Positions 10,051 to 22,300 of a stretch of 64,000 nt of DNA are shown here, one piece after another; the first letter of the stretch is position 1; every line of letters begins with the position of its first letter. Position numbers and translations under genes: made by a program. The DNA lies in assembly GCA_007449985.2 (NCBI GenBank), contig VIIQ02000328.1, positions 1-64,000 of the forward strand, in the 5' to 3' direction. Origin of the DNA: Desmodesmus armatus. Taxonomy: Eukaryota > Chlorophyta > Chlorophyceae > Sphaeropleales > Scenedesmaceae. The notes beneath the pieces were generated by a model. It worked only from the letters and a program-made list of their open reading frames with translations. It had not been told where the DNA came from and did no database searches.

Positions 10051-13000
10051 TGCTGTTGCTGCTGCTGTCATCACTGGAGCGGGCAGCATCGTGCACTAGG
10101 CGACCAGGCTGCATGTTGTGGCCCCCCGGCGCTAGGCCCAGCAGTTGCAGCATCTGCGAGTCTGTGCAGCTTGTAGATGACCCCGACAGCTGCAGCGTTG
10201 ACAACTGCCAACGCTTGGGCAGGTAAGCTGATGCAGGCGACTGTTGGTGGGTTTGGCTGGGAGCCTGCTGGTGGTGCGCTGTCATTTCAGCCCCGCTAAA
10301 GGGTCCCACACATTGTTGCAGCTGCAAGCTGGTGAGGTGCGGGCAGCCCTGAAGCACAGCACGCACACCTGGAGGCAAGAGGTGGGTGCACGCAAAATGT
10401 GTGAGAGTGTATACACCAGAAGAGGATGCAGGTAATGATTGGTGGCTGGTTACATGGAAAACAACCCAAAGGATTGTTGGACATAACTTGTGGGCAATGC
10501 GTCTTGCAGCGCCATGTGTCACCCTAATCCCCGTCTGCGCCCTGCAGGCACCACCACTGTTACTCCGCCCCCCTCTTTCTTGATGCTATTGAGTTGCAAG
10601 GAAGGCAACGGTATAGCACACTCCTATTACTGCAAAGCGAGACTGTGCAGTCAAGCAAACTGTGCAATAAAGTGAGTTGTGCACAAAAGGGCGAACTATG
10701 CATCCAAAGCAACCTGTGGAGCTCAGCAACCCTCACATGGTGTGAACACGATGCTTTGGCCGCACCTGAGCTTGTGACTGTGCAGAGGGCCAAGCTGAGG
10801 CTCTGCAGGTGGCAGCAGCTGCTGGCCAGTTGGGCCAAAACATCATCAGTCACACACGCACCTACACCTGCAAACATCGGGCGTGCAAGCGATAATGTTT
10901 TGATGACTGCTTTGGCTGCACACCCCTACTTCACTTTGCAAGACCGGAATGGTGTGTGCAGGAAAAGTGCAACTGTGTGTTCCCTAAGTAGGCCCGTTGT
11001 ACCTCTGGTGACAACTGCTCACACTCTGTACCCAACCCAAGCATGCATGCTCAGCCCAGGGTAGCAGTGCCCCTCTCGACATACCTGCAGTGAAGCTGAC
11101 CAGGTTGGGTGCTCCACGGAGCACGCTGCTGATGGCGCCAGCACTCCAGCCCCACCCTACAGCAAGCCGCAACAGACCCTGACCGACCACAGGCTGCACG
11201 GATAGAGGCGGGCTAGAAGCTGCAGCAGCAGCAGCAGCAGCAGGACACTGCCCTACACTAGGCTGCAGACATGCTGCACTGCTGCAGGAGGTGCCCTTGT
11301 CACTGCTGCTTGCAGTCTGACCTGATTCTTGCTGCTGGTGTGCTGCTATTTCTGTGAGTGCCACCTCAAGCTGCCTTGCACCATCACCCTCCCCGAGTGA
11401 CTTGCAACCTGCCACCCCCAGCCGCCTGAGGCTGCTGCAGGTCTGCAACAGGCTAAACAGGGTGACCACTGACAGGTCTGCAGCAGCAGACACGTCCAGT
11501 TCAGCCAGGCCTGACAGGGTGTGGCAGAAGCTGCAGCTAACCTGCTGTTGGTAAGGCTGTGCTGTCAGCCCCGCCTGCGTGCTGGTGCTGAGGTGCGCTG
11601 CATGATGTGTGCTGCCTTGGCGCCCTGTTCCATGCTGCGCTGATGCATGTCGCCTCCCAGCGCGTGAGCTAGCACCAGAGGAGCCATGTGCTGAGGGCTG
11701 CTGGCCAGTCAACTGAAGTGCCATCGGCAGGCTGTTGTTGTGGCATGTGCTGCATGTAAACACTGCGTCAGCATTCAGGCGGCAAGCAAGCAGCACTACA
11801 GCAGCAGTTGCAGAAGCAGCAGCAAGGGGATGTGGCAGCACCGTCAGAGAGGGCAACAAGGACAGCATGTCAAGCAAACCGTCAACAGTGCTCAACAGCA
11901 CCAGGAAATGTGCAACCACATGCTGGGGTTATGCCACGGCGTCATTATATGGTGTGATGATGGCAGCACAGTTGCTGACAGCATGAACAACACAGTGAGG
12001 TGTGCACTGAGACACACTGACATAATTTTCTTGCCTAGGAGCATTGAGTTGCCAATATGTCCCGTCCCCCGCTACACATGACAATAGCAACACTAGAAAC
12101 CCAGCACAAACCCAGTTGATAGCATAGTCCTGCACAGCCAACCCACCACCCCTCCATGCACACCAACGCAATGACCCACCCACCCCCCACCCCCCTCTCC
12201 TCCTCCGCCAACACCCACCCACCCCCAGGGGCCGCCCTCCCCCAGCAGGCTCACCTTCTAAGTGTGGCATGGCTCCCAAAGCGGCCTGGAGCAGCCTGGC
12301 TGCAGGCACGACCCTTGCTGTTAGGGCTGCTAGCTCCGCACAGCCAGACACATCCAGCACACGCAGCGTGCACACAGCTGGCTGGGGGCACAACTGACAA
12401 TGGCAGCGGCAGCTGAACCTGCAGCTGGGGCTCCTGCCCCATGCACCAGCTGCCCTGCCCTGCCGTCAAAGCTGCTGCTGCTGCCGCCAGGTTGTGAACC
12501 TGCAGCAGGTGCTGCTGCCTGAGGTGTGTGCGGTTGCTGCAGCCCTTGTGAGAGGCGCAACCCGGCAGACATCCTTGCGCGCAGCGCCTCAACAGCCGTT
12601 GGAGCTGCATTTGCTGCAGCTGTTGTCGCTGCCGGAGCTGATGTTGCCGGGTGTGTGCCATCAGGCCTCCTCTGTGGCCAGGTCATGAATGTGATGCACC
12701 CCGCTGATGTGTCTGCTAAGCTGAGTGTCTTGAGGCTGCTGCACTGCACCAGGGTGGTGGCCAGCACGTCATCACCCACTGACACCTGCCCTGACAGGTC
12801 AAGGTGGCGCAGCTCACCCCACCACCTGGACGGGGGACCCAACACGCCCTGTAGACACATGGTCACACAGAACGCAGACACCACACATCAGGCACGCACC
12901 GGAAGCACAGCAGCACATCAGGACAGGTTGACATGAACTGGTCCAACACCTGCAGCTCACAGTACCCCGTACATCATCTGTGGCAGCCTTATCAACCCGA

Positions 13001-15017
13001 TGGATGACTTGCATTTGTACACCATGTGACAGGTTGCTGCACAAAGCAACGGAACAGTCCATAATTTGCAAATACAAACAATGCAGCACCCGCCCAGTGA
13101 CTGTCACATTCACACAGTGTCCAGCCCCCGCCCCACCCCACCAGCAGCAGCAGCACGCCCTTGCTCACCACAGCATTGAGGTTTGGCAGCTTGATACACC
13201 CAGCAGGCCCGGCACAGCACAGCAGCGCGGTCTCATTGTACAGCAGTGCATCCCTCAGCAGGCGGGGGCACCCCCTGGCGCCTGAGGTGGCATCACAAGA
13301 GGCAGAGCCCAGGCGCTGGTAGCCACTGCCTGGGGACAGCTGAGGGGGCCAGGGGGCCAGCAGGCCGGGTATGCTGCCGGGGGGTGGGGGCAGCGGCAGC
13401 AGCAGCACCTGTCGGGCTCCAGTGTACAGTGCTACCTGCTGCTCGCCTTTGCAGTCACCAGACACGCCACTGTTGGCAGCAGCAGCTGCGTCAGCGCCTG
13501 CGCCTGCGCCCGCAGCAGCTTGGCTGGTGCCAGCAGTGGGGCCAGGAGGCAGGCCCCACCAAAAGCGCAGGTAGTGCAGCATGTGCCGCAGACCCGGCAG
13601 TGATGCAAGTCGCTCATAATCCAGCGCCAAGCTGCTGCCACTGCTGCCACTGCTGTGTGCTGAGGTCTGTCCAGCAGGGTTGAGCAGCAGCTGGTGCAAG
13701 GGCAGGCTGGTTGTCCTCTCTGCAGGCGGCAGGTGGCCATGCAGGAGCTGGAACCCTGACTGGCTGCTGTTGGGCTGGGCGGTGCGGCCGGCAGGGGACG
13801 CTGCCGCATGCAAGCTGGACTCTCCCCTGCTTGGCTCACTGATAGTGATAGAGGCTGGCGGCTGTGTCTCAGTAGTGGTGGCGGCTGATGCCGTGGTGAG
13901 GCCTGCTTGGGTGCTGACCTGGCTGTGTACGACCGCGCCACTGCTTGGGGCCAGCAGCACAGTGGACCGCCCATCAGTGACAAGACAGCTGGTCTGGCGC
14001 AACATCTCCTGGCCTGCAGCAGCCCACAGGACAGCAGCAATAGCAACCACGCCGCGCAGCAGAGGTTTTGGCATGCATGAGCGTGCATTGACTCCCAGCT
14101 GTTGTGCATGGCGAAGTAAGCTTGCAAGCGCAATGGAGGTGCCTCACTGCTGTGTTGGCTGCTGTTGTGGCTGTCATTGCTGCAAGCTGTTGAGCCTGAA
14201 GCACATGGGAGTTGTCAAGCAATGCAAGCTGGTGACACTGTGACACGCGGGGCGAGACTACCCGTCGATAGGGCAGCACATGCTGAGCAACATCAACTAT
14301 ACCGCATGCTGCTGCCGCTGATGGTGGTTGGAGCAGTGCGCAGCGTACCTGGTTGCCAGTACAATCCAAAGTCTGTTGACTGGCCGGGCCCCCTCTGGCC
14401 TGTGCCAGCTGCAGCATGTGTGCCATTCCTATTGCTGCTGCTGCTGTTGCTGGTGGCAGTGCCATCAATAAACGCGGCTGCTGCGTCTGGCATGTTGAGC
14501 ACTGATTGAAGCTGTGTGCTGAGCCCCGCGGGTGCATGTGGCCGGCCAGGTGCCCCTGCCAACAACGCCCGTCTGGGGGCAGCCGTGTCAGGTGCTGAGG
14601 CCTGCTGACGCTGCCAGGCTGCCATGAGCAAGGCTTCTCTCCAAGTGCCTGTTGTCACTGCATGCAGCCGCTGGTCTGCTGCTGCCAACACGCTGTGAAG
14701 GGTGGAGGCCTGCTGAGGCCCATCGGGTGAGCTGTGCACAGCTGCATGCGGCAATACAGAGAGGGCATAACGATATGGATTATCAAGTTTCTGCCTAACA
14801 GCCACAAAGCAAGGGGGATCGCCAGTGGGAGACTGAACAGCTGACCAGCTTGCTGCAGCAAGACAGACCGGTGGTACCAGCAGCATGTGTGGCACACACC
14901 TGCAACATGCAGCACCAGGCCTCGCAGTCGCACACAGGTCTGTGATAGCGAAACTGCATCACATCTCTGTAAACGCCTGATTATATGCACTAGCACCTGC
15001 TCAGGAAGCTGATCCAT
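8489..15017 (-). CDS. F-box and leucine-rich-repeat protein (SCF-type substrate adaptor)
   Basis: Twelve exons close in phase to about 1,325 codons: 15017-14900, 14852-14349, 14296-14148, 14098-13169, 12848-12500, 12377-12255, 11795-11085, 10867-10766, 10368-9676, 9362-9307, 8897-8817, 8650-8489. Exon 1 encodes an N-terminal F-box (MDQLPEQVLVHIIRRL, then SLSQTCVRLRGLV), the Skp1-binding module of SCF ubiquitin ligases. Later exons carry scattered LRRs: LRHLDLSGQVSVGDDVL, LRVLDVSGCAELAAL, LRRLGVAGCKSL, CCHLQSLSLALCTV, CPHLTSLQLQQC and VVLDACDL with VARCQLIDDAF. Long Ser/Ala/Gln-rich segments separate the repeats, so the protein is longer than usual FBXL proteins. The exon 3/4 intron (49 nt) and the exon 5/6 junction are the weakest calls. 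Its degradation target is unknown. Confidence 0.85.
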
Positions 15018-15627
15018 TGCAGAAGTGATCTGGAGTTGCCACGTCAGGCTTTCGCATCCATCGACATGTGCTGATCAAGCTCTTGACGATCAATGGTAAC
15101 CTTCATGAGGTATTTGCATGCGCGATGTATCATGCTGCGAGTGGTTCCGCAGGTTTTTGCGTCCTAGGTTTTCTCAGCTCAGCTGAGCTGATCAGCAGAT
15201 ATTGTGTGACCAGACAGCAAGCAACTTGTAGGGGTGGGAGCACACAACTGGGCCATGTTTCAGGGTGTGGTTTGTATAGTGTTTGATTTGCCCAGCAAGT
15301 GAACCAGTGAAGTTCCCTCAGGCTCCCTCAGTGTTCGGGCACTGTACTGTGTACTAGTACACACGTGATATCTTCCTTGAACAGCAAAACGGTCACATTT
15401 GCATTTTACAGAATCTTTCTTAAAGTAACGTGCCACTGTGCTCCCTTCCTGGTGTTGCTTCTGTCCCACTCTGCTACACATGTGTACACCCCTTGGTTCG
15501 CAATGCCGCGACCGTCACTGTTGCACGGTTCAGGTCAGACATGAGCAACCATCGGGAGCCAGATGGCATCACCACACCCCACTGGCTGCACACCACACCA
15601 TCCCCTGCAGGGGGTTGCAGCGTGTAG
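15018..15627. other. Intergenic: F-box gene promoter side and demethylase 3' UTR
   Basis: This holds the upstream region of the F-box/LRR gene and the 3' UTR of the demethylase gene. A minus-strand TGTAA (15,406-15,410) lies about 220 bases past the demethylase stop and is a candidate poly(A) signal. No ORF of interest. Confidence 0.5.
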
Positions 15628-17489
15628 CTACAGTGCCCCCAGTGTGGGTGGGTCGCTGCCACTGCCTTCCAGCAGCCCCTCCACTGCCAGGGCCGACCTG
15701 AGCAGGATGAGCTGCGACTGCAGCTTCTCACCAAACCTGCGCTCAACCCCATCAGCACCCTGCACACAGCACACGGGCAAACGCCACAGCACACCACGAC
15801 CTGAGCAGCATGCATAATCTGCCGAGCTGCAACATGCTGATTGTTGCCCATGTTGCTCGTGGTTGCAATATTTGCAGGCCCGCCACCATGCCAGATGTGT
15901 GAATAGCATATTCCAAGGGCTGGTGCTAAGGCGGCAGCAGTACAAGCCTTAGCCCAGCGGCTGCATATGGCGCACCCCCCCCCCCCCCAGTACCCACCTG
16001 CTCAATACGGCTGTGAGCCAGCTCCAGCTCCCTCAGAGTGTCTCTCTGCTGCAGTGTGGCAGCCAGGCCCTCAGGGGACACAAAGTCAACAGCAACCTGG
16101 CAGGCGGCAGCAACAGACAGCAGAGGAGCCGAGCAGCCAGGCTGTGTGAGGTGGAAGTGATGCTTGGTGGAAGCAGCTTCGACTGCACCAACTGAATGAA
16201 GTCCTGACCTCAAGAAGTGCATGGCAAACATCCCTGACTCCACACACACCCCCACAAGCCGCACTGCCTGCACGCGTGGACCGCCTGGCCTGAAGCAGTA
16301 TGCGGGCTCAACTCGGCAGTACACAGCCTTGTGCCCACGCACCCCCCCCCCCCCTCGGACCTACCTTTGTGCAAGACATCAGGTTTCTGACTTGGTGTGG
16401 GCAGCCCCCTGGGATGAACACTGCGTCACCCTGACACTGGCCAAAGGTCCACGGCCTCACACCTGAGCACACAACAAACACAACACAAGAACACAAACAG
16501 CGGCAACAGCTCATGATGGCCTCAGCCTGCTGGTCGCAGGGCAAAGGCACGCAGTGCAGCAGCACACATCATGTAAAAATAAATCCCTAAATATATTTTT
16601 TGGAACATACATTTTTTCAGGAACTTGTGCAGGATTTGAAGGACCAACTTGACTCATCTGCGTGGCAGTGACCCATGTGGCCTTCCGCCCTCCGACGACA
16701 TCCAGGGACTGACACAGATGCACACAACATTGGCTGCCACCCCCCCCCCTCCATGCCCCCCACCCCCCATCCACCCCACCCCCAACCCCTTCCCTGTCGC
16801 CCAAGATCCTCCAGCACAATGAGATCTGCTTGCAATGGCTTCCTGAGGTGCTGGTGCAGCACCAACTCCATACCTCCACTGCCTCAAACCCAACACAAAC
16901 AGCAGCTGCTACCCACGTCACCGCCCCCACCTGTGTCTGCCCTCAAAGCCTCCCTGTGTGTGTGGTTGAGCAGGTAGGCCTGGCTGCTGATGGGGCCCAG
17001 AGGGTGCTGCAGGTCAGGGTCACCAGGCTGCAGGACACGGCCCGCGTGCCTGAACTCACACACATGCTGGCGCAGCCATTCAGACAGCTTGGCGGTGTCG
17101 GTGCCTCGAGCAAAGATGTCCCACACGGCGCCAACGCCAACACCTGAGGACCTGTTGATGGCAATAGTACAGGCAGGGGCAGGGAAAGCCGTCAGCAAGC
17201 AGGGTCTGCACCGTGTGAAGTTCACAGGACCATTGAGGAAGGTACTGCAGCACGTTGCAAAGTGGTGGTAGGGTGGGTGCATATCCACATCAATGCGATG
17301 AACATGAACTGCAGCAGTGCTACTGGCTGGTTGCCCGGGCATCACTCACCCTTGGCCTGCTGTCGGCACTGATGTGTCGGGGCACACTGCTGCTCCTGCT
17401 GCTCCTGCTGCTTGTCCCTGCCTCACGCGCAAATGATGATGCTGCTGCTGCTGCTGGCGCTGCATCTCCGGCTCCCCGTTGTGCTCCTC

Positions 17490-17586
<97 letters not shown>

Positions 17587-19276
17587 AAACTGTCCCGCTG
17601 CCCCTGTTGGCTGAGTGCGTCACCCCCCGTTGGCAGTCCAGCAGTATGTTGACGGCGTCACTCATGTCACAGTGAAGCTTGGTCACACTGTCACCACCTG
17701 CACAGGCCATTACACAAGGAGTGCAGCAGCATGCAATGCATGGCAGCTGACACGGAGTGCCTGGCCCGTATAGCATCTAGCAGCTACAGTTGCTCCCAGT
17801 ACGATGCCATGGAGCCACCTTCTCAAAGCCTGCATTGTTCATTCTGGGGAGTGCTGTACCTCTTTACCAACACTCACAGTGTGATGGGAAAGTTCATCTT
17901 GAGCAACCTTCATCTCAACCCAAACCCTAGCCCTATCTGGCAGGGCCAACAATATGCCAGGACAGCACCAGCAACCTGCAATGGAGCTGTGATGCGCCCT
18001 CTTGTTTTCCCCGACCAGACGATACCTGTGGCAGACTCCTGGCGTCGTCCGTACGCTATGTAGCACTTGGGCCCCAGGTCTGTAGGGTTGTCTGATGGCT
18101 GCAGTGTGCTGGCCAGGTTGAGGGGTGAGGCACCCAGGCGGGGGTCAGTCATGCAGGTCAGCGGCAGGCGCTCAAGGAAGTCCTGCAGGGGGCACACACC
18201 ACAGGAGGCACATGCGGCATGAGACCGATTGATGCGGGCAGCCTGTGCTCAAAGCTCTGGTATGACCTGCTGTAACTTCGCCCTAGGTCCTGAGCCAACA
18301 GTGTAGCTGAGGGCTGCAGTGCGGAGCAGGTGTGGCTGCATGAACAGTCACGCCAAGAGGGTGACTGTCCACTGCCGAGCTTTCAGGAGTCAAGAGCATG
18401 GTGGGGTAGGTAACTAGGCCGGTAGAGGATGTGGGTTGTGGCTGCCCGTCCGCTCGCTGGGCATACATAGCCGATGTGTTTCAGCCAGCTCAAAACTAGT
18501 AGGCAATGCCATGTGTGGCGGCTGTGTCCTCATGCATCATGTTCTCCCCCAGAAGTTGAGTTGCCCTCACCATGAAGTGTCGTGGCAGGCTGGCAGCAAA
18601 GTCCTTCTTGGGGGGCCAGTCCTTCACCTTGAGCATCACAGGGGGGCTGCCGGCAGCTATGGCAGCACCTGCAGCTGAGTGAGGGGCCAGCACACCACTG
18701 GGCAGCCGCCACAGGCCTTGAGAGTACCTGAAGGAGGTAAAAGGGACAGGGAGGGGCAAGGGAACAAACAAAGGCAAGGAGAAAAGGGAGCAAAATTGAA
18801 CAAGGGCAACTGTGTTGCATCCAGGATCGACAGACCCACAGCACGATACAAAGGGTGGTTGCGCGCTGCACCCAGCCAGGGTGTACTTGTGCAGTGAGCC
18901 ACCCCCAGCGTCCACCCCTCACAATGGCGCAGATTCAAGTGGCAAGTGCTCATGTCAAGTCAACTGCATAGTGGAGACAGGTTTCGATCCTGTGACCTAT
19001 GGGTATCTCACACAGATATGAGCCCATCACGTTTCCACTGCGCTACTCCGCTGATGCATTGCACAGGTTGTAGTGCCACCTGCGAGGCACAGTTGCTACT
19101 GCTGCACATTGGATACAAGTACCTCATCCCCCCTCACCCCTTGAAGAAGGTGTGTGCCTTGAAGTCAGCCAGCTCGCTGAAGTCAGCACAGTCCAGCACT
19201 GACAGCTGCTCCTCACCCGCCTGCTTGCTGCCTGTGGCACGATACATGGTGGAAGGGTCCCAAGGTATGCGGCCCT

Positions 19277-19341
<65 letters not shown>

Positions 19342-22300
19342 GCAGCACACATTGTTGCATGACTACGATCCCTGCCGGCACTTTTGATGGAGTTGTCTGT
19401 AGTCAGAAGCAGAAACCACTACTTCACGGCCTTCTCAGAAGGGCAAAACAAAACTTCATCACCTGGTTGTGGGGCTGCGGCTGTAGGGGTTGTGCTGCAC
19501 ATGACAATGAAACACACCCACCTGTGTCTCCCGCACAATGACTGGTTCACCCAGCAGCCACCGCGCCCAGAACAACACACGCGCCAATGCGCAGTACGAC
19601 ACAACTGCCCCCTGCCCCTCCTGCTGCCCCTGCTTGCTGCTGGCCCTGCCACCCCCTGCTGCAGACACCCCAGCCACTGCTGGTGCTGCCTGCTCCTGTG
19701 TCGGGCCCTGCAGGTCTGCTGCTGTGGGATTAGGGTTTGGGGGCCCCTGCAGGTCTGCTGCTGTGGGGTTAGGGTTTATGGGGCCCTGCAGGTCTGCTGC
19801 TGTGGGGTTAGGGTTTAGGAGCCCCTGCAGGTCTGCTGCTGTGGGTGCAAACAGCCAGCTGCCGTGCCCCGCCTCCCTCCTCCAGCTGTCCTGCAGTGGC
19901 TCAGGCAGCAGCAGCCACCAGTCAGGGCCTGCAGCTGCTGAAGGGTCAGCGGGGCACCATTGCGGTCCAGGAGGGGGAGCTGACACCCCTCTGGCAGCAG
20001 TGGGCAGTCAGCTATAGACAGCTGCTGCTGCTGCTGCTGTGCCTGATCAGAGCTGCTGCCAACCCCGCTGGAGGGTGCAGCCTGCATACACAGCAAATGA
20101 AACAGTGAAAGAGCATACACAGGTTTAGCGAGTCAGCCCTCTGAGCAGGTCAGCATGGGCGATGTGCCATCAGTCAGCTCAAACCTCCGCTAGCCTGCTG
20201 AACAGCGTGCACACCTCTGAACCTGACAACACAAATGCCAATAGCCCACCCTTATGCTTGCACCCTGTGAGCTCCCACCTGTGCGATCCTGTGCAGGCGT
20301 GTGTAGAGGGCAGTGAGGCGTGAGGAGATGCCCCCACAGGGCTGACCAGGGGCCACAGGGGTCAGCGACAACCTGCCCTGCTGCTGCTGCTGCTGCTGCT
20401 GGTCTGCCACCGCCTGCTGCGGCTTGACCAGGTCCCTAGGGAGCTGCAGCAGCAGCTGCAGGGGAGCAGCACCGGGCAGGCACCACAGCCGACCGCCTGA
20501 CAGACCGCCAGACAGCTGCTGCTGCTGCTGCTGCTGCTGCTGTGGTGCCCCTGGGCAGGTGGGTCTGCAGCAGGTCCACACAAATGGTGGCTGGCTGCTG
20601 CTGCCGATGCTGCTGACAGGATGCCTGGCTGTGGTGCCATTGCTGTCAGGGCTGCTGCTGCAACTGGTTTTGCGGCGCTGGCTGGGCGACTGCTGCTGTT
20701 GGTTCTGCTGCTGCTGCTGCTGCTGGTTCTGCTGGTTCTGCTGCTGCTGTCTGAGCTCCTGCATGCACTTGCTGCACATATCCCACCGGCACCTGCCGCA
20801 GCGGGCTGACAGGCCCACCACATTGGACCCACACCTGACAGCAGAGGGTGGGGGGCAGTGGTAGCAGCAGCAAGTGTTTGCACTGCTTGTTGGGGAGCAG
20901 ACATCAACACTCTGTAGGCACCTTCCATCACGGTGGAGGGCGGGTGCTGCATTATAGGGCTGTTGAGCTCTCACGGGGTCAGGCTGATGTTGGCGGCAGG
21001 TGGTGGGGTTTAGGTGCCCCAATAATACCCCCCTAAACCCTAAACCCTAGCAATTGTGACTGTCAGCAGAGTGCTACCAGATCAGGGGCCAGCGGCAACA
21101 GCATCAGCTGTCTAAGGCTGCTGTATAGGGCGTGCAAGTAGCAAGCTGACCCAGCTTGGCTGCGATGCATCTGCTGGTGCATCTGCTGCAACATGCACCA
21201 CCCCTGCTAGTGTCGCAGCCCCTGCTGCCCCCCCCCCCCCCCCCCGTTCCTCTGCCCCCTCACCTGTCACAGCAGACCCCCCCCCCCCCCCCACACACAC
21301 ACACACACCCCACCCACCACCCCACCCCACCTGTCACAGCAGACCTTGACCAGGTGGTTCAGCATCAGCACAGGCACAGCACTCAGCTGCTCATAGCCCC
21401 CTGCAGCAGCCTGGAGACAGGTGCGGAGTGCACAGCAGACACACACGGGCAGCACACAACCAGGTGACTGCATCTGCTTGAGTAGTCTCGTGTGTATTTT
21501 GTGAAAGATTCCATTTGCCTGACCAGCACAAAGGCAGTGTGTCAGCCAGGAGGCAGGCTGTTTTGAGCCCTCAAGCACCCAATGCCGACATCATAACCAG
21601 TGCCGAAGATGCATTTCTTGATCATGTTGCAGCTAGGGTTTAGGAATTTGAATTGAACCTTGAACAATTTGTGCTGACATGCAGCCTTGTACACCTCACT
21701 ACCCCCCCCCCCCCTTCACCCCCCCCCCCTCACCCCCCCTCCACCCCCCCCCCCCCCAATCCCCCGTTCACCTCCTGCTCCTGCTGCAGTTGCCAGTCCC
21801 TCAGGTGTGGTGCCAACACCTGGGCCAGGTACCTCCCCGCACGCACAAGCGCAGGGCCACACAGCAGCGGCAGCTCAACACGCCCTGGGGCAAGAAGGGG
21901 GCGGCACATGCATCACACAGGACAAGGTCAGGGTCAGGCATCAGGCAAACAGGGAGGTGGGGAGTGGGGTGGGACGGGGGGCGTCCTTGCGTCCCGGGCT
22001 AAAAGCATATAATTATTGACTGGCAGGCCCGGTCAAAGTGTTGGGGTGTGGAAGGATCACGCATCATTATGGTAGAAGGTAGGAGGAGAACATTGCCATA
22101 GGGCTCATCAGGAGTCTGGGGGGTGGGTCAGTCGTAACTCATCACCAACAGGCCCCGAGAGGCCCAGCCGACCCAGTGCAAGCCCCGCGACCCAATCCAT
22201 GCCCCGCCCTTGTCACTCAAGGCGCCACCAGCCAACTGGTGGCGGCCCCTACCCGAGGTCAGTCGGTCAGTGTTCGTTGCAAAGTGGCCCAAGAGGCCCT

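Noticed and set aside
17412..17675. Plus-strand ORF with a very long Leu run, resembling a membrane protein
   Set aside because: It is the antisense reading of the (CTG)32 run in the JmjC exon; the minus-strand frame has family motifs and matching splice sites.
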